From contig OY755178.1 in NCBI GenBank assembly GCA_963576735.1, positions 10,106,001-10,170,000 of the forward strand: a stretch of 64,000 nucleotides of DNA, in the 5' to 3' direction. This DNA comes from Bedellia somnulentella (Eukaryota; Arthropoda; Insecta; Lepidoptera; Bedelliidae). The number at the start of each line of letters is the position of its first letter. Positions within the stretch are counted from its first letter, which is position 1. Of this stretch, positions 48,888 through 60,115 are shown piece by piece. A model generated the notes under the pieces. The model was given only the letters and a program-made list of their open reading frames with translations. It had not been told where the DNA came from and made no database searches. The translations under genes were made by a program, and so were the position numbers.

Positions 48888-49297
48888 TTACGTGTGCTTT
48901 ATTTTATTATATTTTTTTATAAATTTGTTACCCTTTCTAAATTCTCGGTTATTAAATTTGAGGGTTGCAAAAATCCTGAATCTAATTAAAAGTTTTATTA
49001 GATATTGTTTTGGGAAACAAGGGCAGGGATATTCAAAATTAATGTTATTTAAAAGTTCGTAAAGAATACTACCCGGCCTTTGTTTCATATTTTTTTCAAA
49101 ATTATTTATAAACATAGTCTCAAGTTCTCTTACATAATTATGAAACGCATCGGTTGGCACTTTTAACTTTCCATTAAAAAAAAGATGTTTTGTTGAATGA
49201 TTTAAAATGTATAAACAATTTATTATTTGTAGATTCATTTATCTCTTTTTTTACTTGATTTGCACCCATCTACAGCACATAATGTACCAGACGGCAT
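48888..49297 (-). pseudogene. P-element/THAP9-like transposase, internally deleted relic
   Basis: On the minus strand an ATG at 49297 opens MPSGTLCAVDGCKSSKKRDK, a THAP-domain start with the C-x4-C zinc-ligand pair. A stop follows; one base shift restores ESTNNKLFIHFKSFNKT, the next part of a THAP domain. Near 49177 (an A/T run) the reading switches directly to NGKLKVPTDAFHNYVRELE and continues to 48888. That part has the Cys-Pro-Cys-Phe-Pro and 'TLKFNNREF' signature I associate with the C-terminus of P-superfamily transposases. The catalytic centre is absent. Roughly 40 N-terminal and 95 C-terminal residues remain of a protein normally many hundreds long. Terminal repeats were not found with confidence. 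Confidence 0.65.
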
Positions 49298-50171
49298 CGT
49301 AGGTACGCGTACGAACGAATTAAATACTTAGAAACTTATTAAAATATAACAACGTTCATGCGCTCCGCTCGCTCGCGACAACCGCACTGAACTAAGGCCT
49401 CCGGTGGCCCGAGACCGTTCGGCCGGGCGGTAGGTAATTATAGCGCGCAAGTACATGGAGTGACGGATGCCTGCCTCTACATGTTTGAGTATGATTAGTT
49501 ATCCGATTGAAAGCAAACAGAGCTTGTGTTAGCATTTCAACTAACACCGTATTGTGTATAAGCGTAGGCGATTTGTAAAGTGTTTTATGAATTAAATCCG
49601 CTTTTATATGCTTGTCATTTCTTTTAATTTGTTATCTGCTTGTTCTCAATTCGTATAGTGTTTGAAAGATCGGATACAGTTAATTACTTATCTTACCGTC
49701 GCGTTTTATATAAATGAATTAGTATGTTTGTTCACAGAGATATTTATTGAATATGGTATTTTGTACCGTTAATGAGCTGGTTTATGAGAAAACACTAGTT
49801 GAATGCTCAATAATTGTAATGAATATTATTTGAAGAGAACGACTAGAAATAAAGAATATTTCAGTATGAAACTTAACCATTTGTCAAAACAAATGGTATG
49901 CAATTTAAAAAGCAATACTATTTAGAAAATAACATGCATTTATGCCCTGGTTCTAGTAAAGGAACGTAATATTAATCTTCACTTAAAGGAAGTGGAATTC
50001 TCAAAAAATATAATAAAATAAAAGAATAAAATAAAATACATTGAAATCATAATATATATTGAAATATCGCCTAAACCATACGATCTAGATGTATTGAAGA
50101 ACCATGTTCATCTTACTGATATTCTTCTTGTAAAACATTACCTCTAAATACAACCAAAATCTTCTTTACAG

Positions 50172-50403
50172 GAATAGGAGTAGTGCTAGTAACAGCAGCG
50201 GGCCTCGCTTGGAGACTGGGTGCCCGGGACGCCCCATGTGCTTTGCTCGGTCTTCGAAGATCTTCCTGTCGGAGGTTCGTGCCTCGACTGCCTCCGAGCT
50301 ACGCCCGCCCTCATCACCCTTACGCAGCTATGCTGTACCCAGAGTTTCACTATCGACCGCCCCCGCCTACTTACCAGGCGTCTATGCAAGAGTATAGGCT
50401 CAG
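50172..50403 (+). CDS. PPxY-rich two-transmembrane protein, exon B
   Basis: The acceptor TTTACAG and donor CAG|GTGTGT keep the frame: the split codon G|GA gives Gly66 and AG|G gives Arg143. Residues 66-79 complete the second helix (small and branched hydrophobics ending in Ala-Trp). Then comes a basic juxtamembrane segment (R80, R84, R94, R95, R99, R100, R104), typical of a cytosolic flank. The tail has PPSY at 106-109 and PPTY at 130-133, embedded in Pro/His/Tyr-rich sequence. Several overlapping ORFs in other frames and on the minus strand are by-products of the high GC content. Intron 1, upstream, is 8.2 kb and full of transposons. Confidence 0.8.
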
Positions 50404-50749
50404 GTGTGTATTTATGATTTGGCGAAATTGGTTATTGGTTGCTGAGGAATAATAAAAATAACGTATTTATAGACAAAATGTATGGGTTTAACTTTTGCCA
50501 TTGGTTGGATTATATTATATCATAAGTTGATTAATTATTTCATAAGTGTTTTATATTTTGTAAAATTTCGTCACCTAATTACCAAATATCACCTAAAGGT
50601 ACCTTTGTAATGCAAACTGTTGTTATTTTGGTTATTGCTGGTGTAAAAATAAATATTTTTCATTTTTTTTTTCTTTTTTTCATTTTGGTAATACTTGAAA
50701 TATTAAATAATAATTTCATAATCACGCCACTTAATCTACGTTTTAAAAT

Positions 50750-51004
50750 TACATACATACATACATATACTCACGGCTTTATATCCCTAGAAGGGGTCGC
50801 CAGAGCTAAGGAATCGAAAATTCCTCAGCCACTTTTGGAAATGTGAGTGGGGTAAAGATGTTAGAAATAAAGGTTGTTGGTGATGGGTCTCCAACCGCAT
50901 CGCCCAAGTTCCCTTAAAAGCCCCAATTCCGTTAGTCGCCTCTTACGTACACCCACCGGAAGAAATGGGGTAGCGCTATTCTAAGCCGGCACTACACAGC
51001 AAAA
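50750..51004 (-). repeat. R250 repeat, full length, in intron 2
   Basis: Flanked by GTTTTAAAAT (50740-50749 and 51005-51014). Subfamily A, little diverged. Lies about 350 bp downstream of exon B. Confidence 0.9.
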
Positions 51005-51250
51005 GTTTTAAAATCATATCCACAAAGTACATATTATGAAAAATTCATATAATATTAACTCGTTATTTTGGTGTATTTTGAACGTGGTATCGTGTAGAAC
51101 TTCGAGAGTTTCTACGCTACACAAATATTTGTTTTGGTTTAGTTCAAATTTATGTTCAGCATAAAGCATACCTAGAGAGTTGTGTTCTGGGTTTTACTTA
51201 ATAATTATGTAGCATTATATACTTACATGAAGAGAGAGCTGTTTTATGTA

Positions 51251-51468
51251 GCTGTGTCAGGTTACAATAGCACTAACACGTTTCTTTACGTGGGTGTTGC
51301 AAGAGGTGTCTAAGATTATTGGGCCTATTTGAGGGATTATTAGGCGATGCGGTTGGAGACCCATCACCAACAACCTTCATTAAAAAAATATTTTCCAATA
51401 GTTGCTAAAGGTTTTCTAACTCGGAAGTTTTAGCTACCCAATTTTTGGATTCATAGTCCTCATTATAT
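51251..51468 (+). repeat. R250 repeat, degraded, in intron 2
   Basis: 'GGCGATGCGGTTGGAGACCC' is intact; both ends are eroded. Confidence 0.75.
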
Positions 51469-51852
51469 TGCATTATATTTTATTTATTATAGTATTCATA
51501 GTTTAGTACGTATGTATATTTGCAAATACAGTTATAAACGTTTATGCAATCGGCCAGTTTTTAAATAATTATACAATTTTTGTAGTATTGCTACCGGTGA
51601 TATTAAAATGTATAAACATTATCCAAGCGTCCCCGAAATAATAAAATTATTCACTTCACTGCAACGTTTGCACCTTGCAAGTTTTCGTAAACAGTTTTAT
51701 TAGATTCAACGCCGAGGTTTCACTGAAAATACGTCTATGGATACCAGAACAAATTGTAGTTCGAAAAATCTAGTTTCGAATTTCTCTCGAAACTCCTATC
51801 ACTGACCAGTGCGTAATGACCTCTAGCACTTATAGTTCTGTTTGTATTTCAG

Positions 51853-51930
51853 GTTACTTCTCCTGGACAGAAGTGTACCCGCGGTGTCGCCGCCTCCTAC
51901 GTATAGATCAAACTCAGCTAGTCTAGTCAG
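51853..51930 (+). CDS. PPxY-rich two-transmembrane protein, exon C
   Basis: A 78-bp exon, acceptor ATTTCAG and donor CAG|GTACGG. It joins exons B and D in phase and gives residues 144-168 plus the first two bases of Arg169. It carries the third motif, PPTY at 157-160, preceded by a Leu-rich stretch and Pro/Ser. It is too short to appear in a long-ORF search; it is supported by the splice sites, the unbroken frame and the repeat of the PPxY pattern seen in exons B and D. Confidence 0.75.
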
Positions 51931-52431
51931 GTACGGACCTAGTTTTGTTGTTCTTTTAAGCCACTCACGTGAAGCTTAATTTGCACAGAGTGAACTTCTG
52001 TGTTTTGAAAAAAAGGACTATGCTGCAGAACATTTTTAATACTACAGTGTTTGTTTTACTGATTGGTTTTCATAAATTAGAAGATGAATTTTAACGTTTA
52101 ACGGTATTATAAAGATTGTATATACCAGCTAGGCCTAGGCTAGAGGTTGTGGATTTGAACGCCGCTGAAAACAGAAATTGATCTGAAAAATATAGATGTC
52201 GGTTTTTTAGTTATTGGATGTTACCTATAAGGCTATATTCTATAAAAAATAAATTTATATAATATGCTTATTTAAGAGTTGACTTAATCTTTGTATCTAT
52301 GACACTAAATTGTTTAATTAATTTCAATATTAATAATGACAAATATGTTTCACCTTAATTGGGAAGCATTCATTTATATGGAAGAATATGGTTGTTATGA
52401 TGAATATTTATTAGTTTTGTTAAATTAGCAA

Positions 52432-52678
52432 CATACATACATACATATACTAACGGCTATAAATCCCTAAAAGGGGTAGCCAGAGTTAAGGAATCAGAGA
52501 TTCCTCAGCCACTTTTGGAAATTGAGTGGGTAAAAGATGGTAAAATAAAGGTTGTTGGTGATGGGTCTTCAACCGCATCGCCCAAAAATCCCTTAAAAGC
52601 CCCAATACCGTTAGTCACCTCTTACGTACACCCACCGGAAGAAATGGGGTAGTGCTATTCTATGCCGACACTACACAG
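52432..52678 (-). repeat. R250 repeat, full length, in intron 3
   Basis: Subfamily A, tail (ACAT)n at left, end 'GCCGACACTACACAG'. Very close to the copies at 50750 and 59606 in sequence. Confidence 0.85.
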
Positions 52679-52856
52679 TTTTAGTAGTCTTTAAAATAAA
52701 TGTTAAATGGTTCAAGGCTTATAAGAACAGACAGGCATTGCTTTTGTAAAAGGCTTTTGATACGTCTTTTACAATAAAAGTAACTTTATAAAAAACCAGA
52801 GGTAGAATTTAGCAATCATTGCCCTAGTATTAAATTTAGTTTATTATCGTTTACAG

Positions 52857-53166
52857 AGGAACAACTACAGCAGCTTGGTGCGGCTCCGAGTACAGCGGAC
52901 CACCTTCCTACAGAGCTCCGCGAGACAACATCGTCACCGTGAACGAGCCTCTCCCAGCCCTCGCTCCCCTCAGCCCCTTACAACTTAAATACGCTGAGGA
53001 CTCCATCAACCATCCCAAACAAGAAGAGAAAGACCCAGACGAACATCTCGTAACAATAGTTCATACGGAAGCACAACCTGTAATCGTTACTGTATCAGGT
53101 TCGACAGCCCTAAATGAAACACACACGCAACCGCCAACAGAAATAGACATACTCGCTCACTTATAA
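52857..53166 (+). CDS. PPxY-rich two-transmembrane protein, terminal exon D
   Basis: The acceptor TTTACAG opens the exon (AG|A = Arg169), which ends at TAA 53164-53166, giving 271 visible residues. It carries the fourth motif, PPSY at 184-187, then a Pro-rich linker and an acidic/polar segment (about 205-225, KQEEKDPDE). The end is Val/Thr-rich and closes with the residues ILAHL. No further transmembrane segment, signal or enzymatic motif is visible. Four PPxY motifs on a cytosolic tail suggest binding to WW domains such as those of Nedd4-family ubiquitin ligases; that function is inferred from family knowledge. Confidence 0.8.
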
Positions 53167-54400
53167 CAGATAGGGTTAAGTATGTGTGCGTTAGCTAGGG
53201 TTGTGCTTGCAACGAAAATTTTGGAGGCTGTTTAGAAAATAGTGATATAGTGTTTTTTGTGAATCGAAGCAAGAATTGCTAGTTGATAATGGGAGAAAAA
53301 TCTAATGTACCTTATTTTAGATAAGTATTATGTAAATAAAACGCACTGTGAAGTATTTTTAAGGGATTTGTTAAAACAAACTGTAGTGCCGTGTATATAT
53401 AGAACAATGATACAAATTATTGTTAATAACTTTTATCGTGATTTTGGTAGGGTTCTGGAAACCATAGATAAATAGTCATTATTCACTAGAAACAATACTG
53501 GATTCAAATATTTCCTGCTACTCTGGCTCGCATCACCCTAGGGTTGAGCGTCAACATCCTAAAACTCCAATTTGGACATCAAAATATTGACATTGTTAGA
53601 TCAGGCTCGGCAGAAAATTCACAAAAACGTTGAGAGTTTTTAGATAAATAATGACTCAATTTATTTTAGGTAATGAAGGTAAATGTCGTGGTTTAAGGAT
53701 AATGCCAATTCACATTTTAGACCAGTATCATCACCATGATGTACAATTTATTGAACTATTTAGATTTCGTGCCAATCATCTCTCCAAACATAAGCCATAT
53801 TCTGTAACGTTTAGGAATAAAAAGTATCGTTTTGTAAATGGAAACATACCTTTTTAAACTATTTTCGAACTGAATCTTTTAATTTAGTCGTACAGCGTAA
53901 GAATACGCAATAACTGTCGTTCTGATAGATGCAAAATATTTTCTAGAAACTTCTTATAATATGAGCGGTTTTACTAACGAACAAAATTATCAACATTTAA
54001 ATATCCACACAATATCATCATAAAGCGTAAATGCATTTATGTATAGAGATTTTGCAAGATAATTGTAATCCTATAATATCTTTACCTGTTTGAAATAATC
54101 AATTATAATATTTAATAAAAAAAACTATTATTTCTAAATTACTGAAGTTTAAAAATAACATTATTTTTACACCCCAGATCCATAAGTAAAACCGTACAAT
54201 AATTTAACTTATATCGTCACGCAAAATCGTATTTATTTAATAACTCATTGGTATAACAAAATCTGATAGACTCCTAAATAACACTCTTGTATCATATTGT
54301 TAATAATAAAGATATTTAAGAAACTGTAACAATATAGTTAAGATATTGTATATAGAGTTATTATTGTAAGGAATAAATACGAAGATGTTTAGTGAAAATG
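53167..54400 (+). other. Probable 3' untranslated region with alternative poly(A) sites
   Basis: Follows the stop codon of the PPxY gene. AATAAA hexamers are at 53335-53340, 54113-54118 and 54372-54377. The last is followed by a T-rich stretch, as expected downstream of a cleavage site. A 68-codon ORF at 53651-53857 has AT-rich codons and no recognisable motif and is probably chance. Which site is used cannot be told from sequence. Confidence 0.45.
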
Positions 54401-54883
54401 ATTTTTATTTATCTCTCGTCCCGTGCAAAGCTTTTATTATTGGAGCGCAGCTCCATTTACCCCCGACTTTGGTATTTCGCTTGTGACATCTCTCCTCCTA
54501 AACGGCTGAACCGATCTCTAATAAACTTTGCATGATTGTCATAAGCATCGAGTACCTGGTCGTGGCGGACAGTTTCTTTGAAAAAAATTTACCATTGAGG
54601 AATAATCACCCTTAAAAGTTTCCCATGTAAATTTATGGGAAAAGATTGTAAACTTCGCTCCATTTGGAATTGCGAAGCATTCATGTCCACCTAGTACGAC
54701 TTGGTACAAAGAGTACGGTAGCAAGCGAACGAGTAGTGCGATAAGCTAACTAACACTTTCTTTGCTTATTAGACACTTGCTACAATTCTGTTTAAACCCT
54801 GCCGTGTAACAGCCGCTTAACAGATATAAAAAACTAAAACAGTTAGATTCTGAGTGAAAACTCGAAATACAGTTCTGCTAATA
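54401..54883. other. Dispersed-repeat-like sequence
   Basis: 'CTCGTCCCGTGCAAAGC' and 'AACGGCTGAACCGATCTCTAATAAACTTTGC' have the look of common insect transposon ends; the family was not determined. Confidence 0.35.
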
Positions 54884-55111
54884 CACACACATAGTCACGG
54901 CTATAAAACCCAAAAAGAACTAGCTAGAGCTTCAGAATAAGAAATTCTTTAGCCACTTTTGGAAGTTGAGTGGGGATAATATTGTGAAATGAATGTTGTT
55001 GATGATGACGATAAGCCTCCAACGGCATCGCCCAACAACACTTCGAAAGCTACAATACCCTGAGTCGCCTCTTACGACACCCGCGGATGGAATCGGGTCA
55101 GTGCTATGCTG
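54884..55111 (-). repeat. R250 repeat, diverged
   Basis: 'CACGGCTATAAAACCCAAAAAG', 'AGCCACTTTTGGAAGTTGAG' and 'GAGTCGCCTCTTACGACACC' identify it. Confidence 0.75.
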
Positions 55112-55174
55112 TATTATTATATAGAACTATACCATAATAGATAAACCACTTTTTGGTTTAAACCTTCCTTTAAA

Positions 55175-55335
55175 CTATCATCATCAATATCAGCCAAAAC
55201 ACATTCACTGATGGACATACGTATCCCTAAAATGGGTCCACAACGACATCGGCCGCCCGTGCCCTCTTCCATCGACTTTTCGTGACCTTAACCAAGTCTT
55301 CGGTAAACTATATTACAAAGAGGTACAGTAAGTAG
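55175..55335 (-). mobile_element. RTE-type LINE 3' relic
   Basis: 'ATCATCATCAATATCAGCC', '..CACTGATGGACATACG' and 'CGACATCGGCCGCCCGTGCC' match, on the minus strand, the RTE 3' end and its upstream segment with many changes. Confidence 0.6.
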
Positions 55336-56530
55336 TTTCATAATAAGTAATGTTAGGTAATAAAAAAACCAGTATAAAATTTATTCAAACAAAAGTTATT
55401 AACATTAACAGGCAACAAATACAAACACAAGTTCATCTAATACAAATAGTTTGAATGCGCGTGACGCCGAGGAAGATCGCTATAGATTAAAAATAACATT
55501 ATATTTCTACAATTATTATTTTCACCAACCAATGACACCAACTTTACCCAAAAAACAAAAAGAAATCAATTATATTCAACAACAGCTTAAAATTTGATTA
55601 CCCGAAGGTTCAATTGGAAATCTCGAAGTTTTCAATTTGCATAAACCAATTTGTTTACCAACCCCTACCTGGTTCCCGCCCCCACACCCCGCGGGTTCCG
55701 ATGGAATACCTATTCTAAACACAATTTACACAAGTTTATGGTAATTTTATATTTGACCCGAGACGCCTGAATCTGAAAAAGTTGTCTCAACTTTTTAAAC
55801 GTAATTTAAATACATTTGAACAGCATAATTTTACGTCCACAACTGAAAATTCATGAGTTTCTGAGAAGAATACGACATTGTGCTCCATACAGTACGTACT
55901 ATTATCCAACGAAAATAAAATATTAATATGATATATTCGAGTGTTTCAATACATAACTATACACTGGATGGATTAGTGGAAAAATTACTTCGCTGTCTAC
56001 AGGAAGAATTTCGAATGGTCTGGGCTTGCATCTCTGTGTCTTTATAAAATCAGTTAAGGTAATCCATAGCTTAGATTAGTCATAGCATGATATTGTCTTT
56101 GTTCTATGCGATGGGTACACTGCCCAGTCAAAATGATGGTACTTTTGAATACTTTGTATCACTGCCACCCTGTTGGATAAATACGGCGTCTTTACGTCCT
56201 TTACGTCTGCCCTGACCCATTTACGAGAAAGATTTTATCATATGCATTATCATAAACTGTTAGTCCTGTTCACACATGTTCTAAATTACAGTCCTTGTAT
56301 TATTATACACCCAACCGCTTTTATTATCCGCAGGAAACGAAAGTTACGGTTTCGCACACAATATGCCAATTTAGCTACAAATTGGTCCTTTCTAAATGCA
56401 AATCGAAGAAATTAAGGACAGACAATTGGTGACAACACGGGACGCTGTATTATGAAACAGGTTTTAGAGGATACTCCGATACAAACACAGTATTTCGATT
56501 AGAACCGAGATAGATAATTAGGAATATCGT
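55336..56530. other. AT-rich intergenic DNA, nothing recognised
   Basis: An 80-codon ORF at 56173-56415 has no recognisable motif and ordinary AT codons. Confidence 0.45.
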
Positions 56531-56692
56531 GCGTAAATGCTCAGGTTCTAATCCCAAGTCGGGCCTACACCAAAGTGTTTTTCTATATGCATATGAGTGA
56601 ATAATTTATTATGGTTATTAACGGTGAGGGAAAATATCGTGAGAAAACTCATGTGGCAGTGTATAAGTACAAAACGGTGGTAAGCCAGTGCG
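56531..56692 (+). mobile_element. SINE copy 5, partial
   Basis: Holds the B-box end ('GGTTCTAATCCCAAGTCGGGCC') and the start of the body ('TTAACGGTGAGGGAAAATATCG'). It is internally shortened: the segment with 'GAGTTGTACTTAGTC' is missing before 'CAGTGTATAAGTACAAAACGG'. It ends early. Confidence 0.7.
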
Positions 56693-57057
56693 TTATAAAT
56701 AAATAATACTTAAAATTACTTATTTTAGCTACACATATATAAATAGATTCAATGACTACTACTGTAACAATAGCTAATAATTGGGGTCGCTGATTCTTGA
56801 TAAGTGTACAGAGTTTGAATGACATCGATCCCTTCCGATCGGGTCCTAATCAAGTCCATAAAAGCTAACATAAGCGTGTTAAAATGTTTAGTATTGACAA
56901 CTACTGATTTCATGTTTAAAAAACTTTAATAAATATTATAAATAACAATATGTTTGAATTTGACAGTAAACTTATATTTTAACTTTCAATACCATATCCA
57001 CTTACTTCTGATAAAACATCACATAATAGCAAAACAAATGATGAAAATTATTGATTA

Positions 57058-57876
57058 CTAGTGGATCGTCCCAGCTTCGCACGGGTAGCGTTGTTTTTTT
57101 TAAATATCTGAGGTTTCTTTCTTCAGTAACTGCTCAAGCATTGTGAAATTCAGCGTAATGTTTTCAATTTATTAAATTTATAGCACTCCCTTAACAGTGT
57201 AGTTTGGTGATTTTGAATGCGCTTTAATGAACGGTTCAGTATTTCCGTTTAATAGCAAATTTTGAAATAAAACGCCATGAAGTATTTATAACAATCTAAA
57301 AAATAAATCATTACGTTATGTAGGATGCAACTACTGGCGCCATCTAGTATGTTATATGTAAATTAGTAAAGATTTGCTTTCGATCACGGGCGCGATGGCT
57401 TATTTTATGTATAATTTCGGTGTTTGTCTACCGATTTCTATGATTCTTTTTTTATTGAATAGGTAATAATGTTACCTTTTTTAAATTAGGGATGAGTGAG
57501 AGGTTTACAAACGTAAGAGTAAACAAATATAATCAGGATGTTCCAAACTGCTAAGCTATCAGGAATTACACGTGTTATTGTGAGTCAACCATAAAAGATA
57601 GGCATATACTGTTGAGGATTTTTTTTTAGATAATTTTATGAAGAATATTTCCGCCAAACATGATTTCTATGTAAGTTTAACCATTAAGGCTGCACACGCG
57701 ACGGAAGCTTAAAAAATGGAGTAACTTCTCCCGTTTTCCCCAAATTACCCAAAATTCCCCTTTACTTCTCTGCTGGAAAGTATACAAAAACCTGCGCAGG
57801 AGTATGAAGAATAATTGTACCTAGTTTCGTTAAAATCCGTCGAGTAGTTTTTGTTTCCATAAGGAACATACAAACC

Positions 57877-57922
<46 letters not shown>

Positions 57923-58041
57923 AATTTTACTGATTGCATTTTTGGCATCAGTATCGATCCCTAATCACCACCTGATAGTTATTTTGAAAATATATTTCAT
58001 GTACAGAATTGACCTCTCTACAGATTTATTATAAGTATAGA
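57058..58041 (-). mobile_element. Helitron-like element (H3), 984 bp, non-autonomous
   Basis: Minus-strand termini are A|TC (58041) and CTAG|T (57058), exactly the Helitron insertion pattern between A and T with no target duplication. The 3' subterminal part carries the GC-rich 'CGTGCGAAGCTGGG' segment. It lacks the 3.34 kb present in the intronic relative; the single AGTGTA at the junction fits deletion between short direct repeats or an insertion-free ancestor. It includes a (GACA)11 microsatellite. Confidence 0.75.
57877..57920 (+). repeat. (GACA)11 microsatellite in Helitron H3
   Basis: Eleven units, two fewer than in H2; shows slippage since the two copies separated. Confidence 0.9.
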
Positions 58042-58481
58042 TACCAAGAATTAATCAACTAAGTCCAACTCAAATGTTCCATACAAACAAAAAGTTGTCT
58101 GACTTTGATTAAGAGTTTTATTGTGACCGAAAGTGGAGTAATAAATTTGGTTCATAAAACAAAATGAAGTTACGTGCTTCATTTGAAACAGCCATTTCTT
58201 TTCTCGCCGACTCTGTTTTGCCGGAACCTGAAGAACTTTATTAGAATAATTCAGGTACTATTAACTTCAAAGCGATGTAAAAAATGTTATTTAGAAAACG
58301 AAAGAGCATTTTCCTGATTCCAAACGGTTTTAATTTAAGGCAAAATTATTTTCAGTGTAAATATTGGTGCTCGTCGGAATTACCTAGTAATATTTTCATA
58401 CGATTTATAGATATAAATGCCATTGGATCCAACCACTGCACTGGCTTAAAATGGTGCGTATGTCTTTAAAGATTGTTTGAA
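58042..58481. other. AT-rich intergenic DNA, nothing recognised
   Basis: Between Helitron H3 and an R250 copy; a 61-codon ORF at 58284 is unsupported. Confidence 0.45.
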
Positions 58482-58494
58482 CAAATAAATTATA

Positions 58495-58750
58495 CAATAT
58501 ACATACATACATATACTCAAGGCATAAATCCCAAAAAGGGGTAGCCAGAGCTTAAGAGCAAGAAACTCCTCAGCCACATTTGGAAGTTGATAGGGGAAGA
58601 TAGATGAAATATAGTCATAATATGATCGTTGGTGACGGGTCTCCAACCGCATCACCCAAAAACCACTTAAAAGGCCCCAAACCCTTAGTCGCCTCTTACG
58701 ACACCCGTGGGTAGAAAGGGGTGGTGGAATTCTAAGCCGGCACTACACAG
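58495..58750 (-). repeat. R250 repeat, full length, subfamily B, with target duplication
   Basis: CAAATAAATTATA at 58482-58494 and 58751-58763 (13 bp). Abuts an RTE fragment on its right. Confidence 0.9.
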
Positions 58751-58789
58751 CAAATAAATTATAGCTTGTTATAATCTTTCTGTTGCGGC

Positions 58790-58981
58790 TCAAAGGTTCT
58801 GGTGTGGCGGTCACATACCGGACGACGCAGTGACTGTGGGTAGGCCTCCCACAAGGTGGACCGACGAATTGTTCAAGGTCGCGGGAAGGCGATGGATGTA
58901 GCTGACGATGTGGAGATTTTTTTGGGAGGCCTATGTCCAGCAGTGGACGTCTATAGGCTGATGATGATGATGATGATGAAA
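58790..58981 (+). mobile_element. RTE-type LINE, 3' end fragment
   Basis: Encodes GRPPTRWTDELFKVAGRRWM (about 58843-58902), the usual C-terminal part of lepidopteran RTE polymerase ORFs. It is followed by 'GGAGGCCTATGTCCAGCAGTGG' and a (GATGAT)n tail, the hallmark RTE 3' end. A stop replaces the codon after the Trp-Met pair. Everything upstream is missing. Confidence 0.85.
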
Positions 58982-59498
58982 ACCTATTCACCGTATTAAA
59001 TACGTCTGTAAGTAATTAAGGTAAAAGATCTGCCAAAATAAAAATAGTACAAAAGAACAATCAATATTAAAAATCTGATGTAAAAATTTTACATTCATCA
59101 GTTCCCTTTTCGTTCTACACGCTCTCTCATTAAATAGGAAACATAAAGTCTGAATGCTCTGGAAAATAAATTTTATCAAAATGTAGCATATAAAAGTGAG
59201 AGAGTTTTGCAATTACTTCGCTTTTGATAAAAAGTTTTGTTGATTTTCCTTGAAAAGTATCTTTGGATTTATACTTCGATATTGATGTTTACCCAAACCC
59301 TTAGCAGTCCATTCAATCGTTTTCTTTTTACGTTCATCATAACAAAGTTCTGAGGAGATAATAAAATTGAAGGGGTTCTCTTCGCTAACTTTCTGAAGCT
59401 ATTTACAATTTCTATGATGGTGACTTAAGGACTAAGAAATGTTTAATGTCGTATTTAATTATTTTTTTTACAAATCTTCTTATTATATTAAAATAATC
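58982..59498. other. AT-rich intergenic DNA, nothing recognised
   Basis: Between the RTE tail and SINE copy 6. Confidence 0.5.
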
Positions 59499-60115
59499 TA
59501 CGGTGATAGCTCTGTGAGTAGAACACTGCTTATCGTGCAGACGATGATGGTTCAAATCTCGGCTCGGGCCTACACCAATTTGTCTTTTCTAATGTCATAT
59601 GTTTGCTGTGTAGTGTCGGCTTAGAATAGCACTACCCCATTTCTTCCGGTGGGTTTACGTAAGAGGTGACTAAAGGTATTGGAGCTTTTAAGGGATTTTT
59701 GGGCGATGCGGTTGGAGACCCATCACCAACAACCTTTATTTTACTATCTTTTCCCCACTCAACTTTCCAAAAGTGGCTGAGGAATTTCTAATCCCTTAGC
59801 TCTGGCTACCCCTTCTAGGGATTTATAGCCGTGAGTATATGTATGTATGTATGTATGTCATATGTTTGGTTAATTTATCATGGTTATTAACGGTGAGGGA
59901 AAACATCCTGAGGAAACCCACATGGCTAAATTGTACTTTATCAAGTGACAGTGTATTCGTACAAAACGGCGATAGGCCTGCCCCCTATCACATCCTGTTC
60001 TGAGTGCCCCATCCAAGCAAAACGTGGGTACTCTGAGCACTAGGTGACAATGAAACGTGATGTTCAGTTGTATTAGTACCTCTGCAAACCACTTTGGGAT
60101 ATTCGGCGTGAACGT
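59499..60115 (+). mobile_element. SINE copy 6, split by an R250 insertion
   Basis: The head (59499-59605) has an A-box TAGCTCTGTGAG and B-box GGTTCAAATC. The body resumes at 59855 with 'CATATGTTTGGTTAATTTATC' spanning the break and runs to 'ATATTCGGCGTGAACGTTTG'. The interrupting element duplicated 12-14 bp of the SINE. Confidence 0.85.
59606..59854 (+). repeat. R250 repeat, full length, inserted in a SINE
   Basis: Defines both ends of the family: CTGTGTAGTG at the left and (TATG)n at the right, flanked by GTCATATGTTTG (59594-59605 and 59857-59868), sequence that is single-copy in intact SINEs. 249 bp, subfamily A. Confidence 0.9.

Larger units (their letters stand above)
41932..50171 (+). 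other. Intron 1 of the PPxY gene
   Basis: 8.24 kb between exons A and B. Content: plain AT-rich DNA to about 43.0 kb, an R250 3' fragment, the Helitron nest (43221-47531), AT-rich DNA with no recognisable feature (47532-48887), a P-element-type relic (48888-49297) and a short GC-rich block near 49.36-49.47 kb. The extra length comes largely from mobile DNA. Confidence 0.7.

Noticed and set aside
48699..48989. 96-codon plus-strand hydrophobic ORF
   Set aside because: AT-rich and partly antisense to the P-type transposase relic.
48580..49390. Terminal inverted repeats for the P-type relic (GTGGTTGCTTCGC vs GTGCGGTTGTCGC)
   Set aside because: Similarity is weak and the flanking 8 bp do not match.
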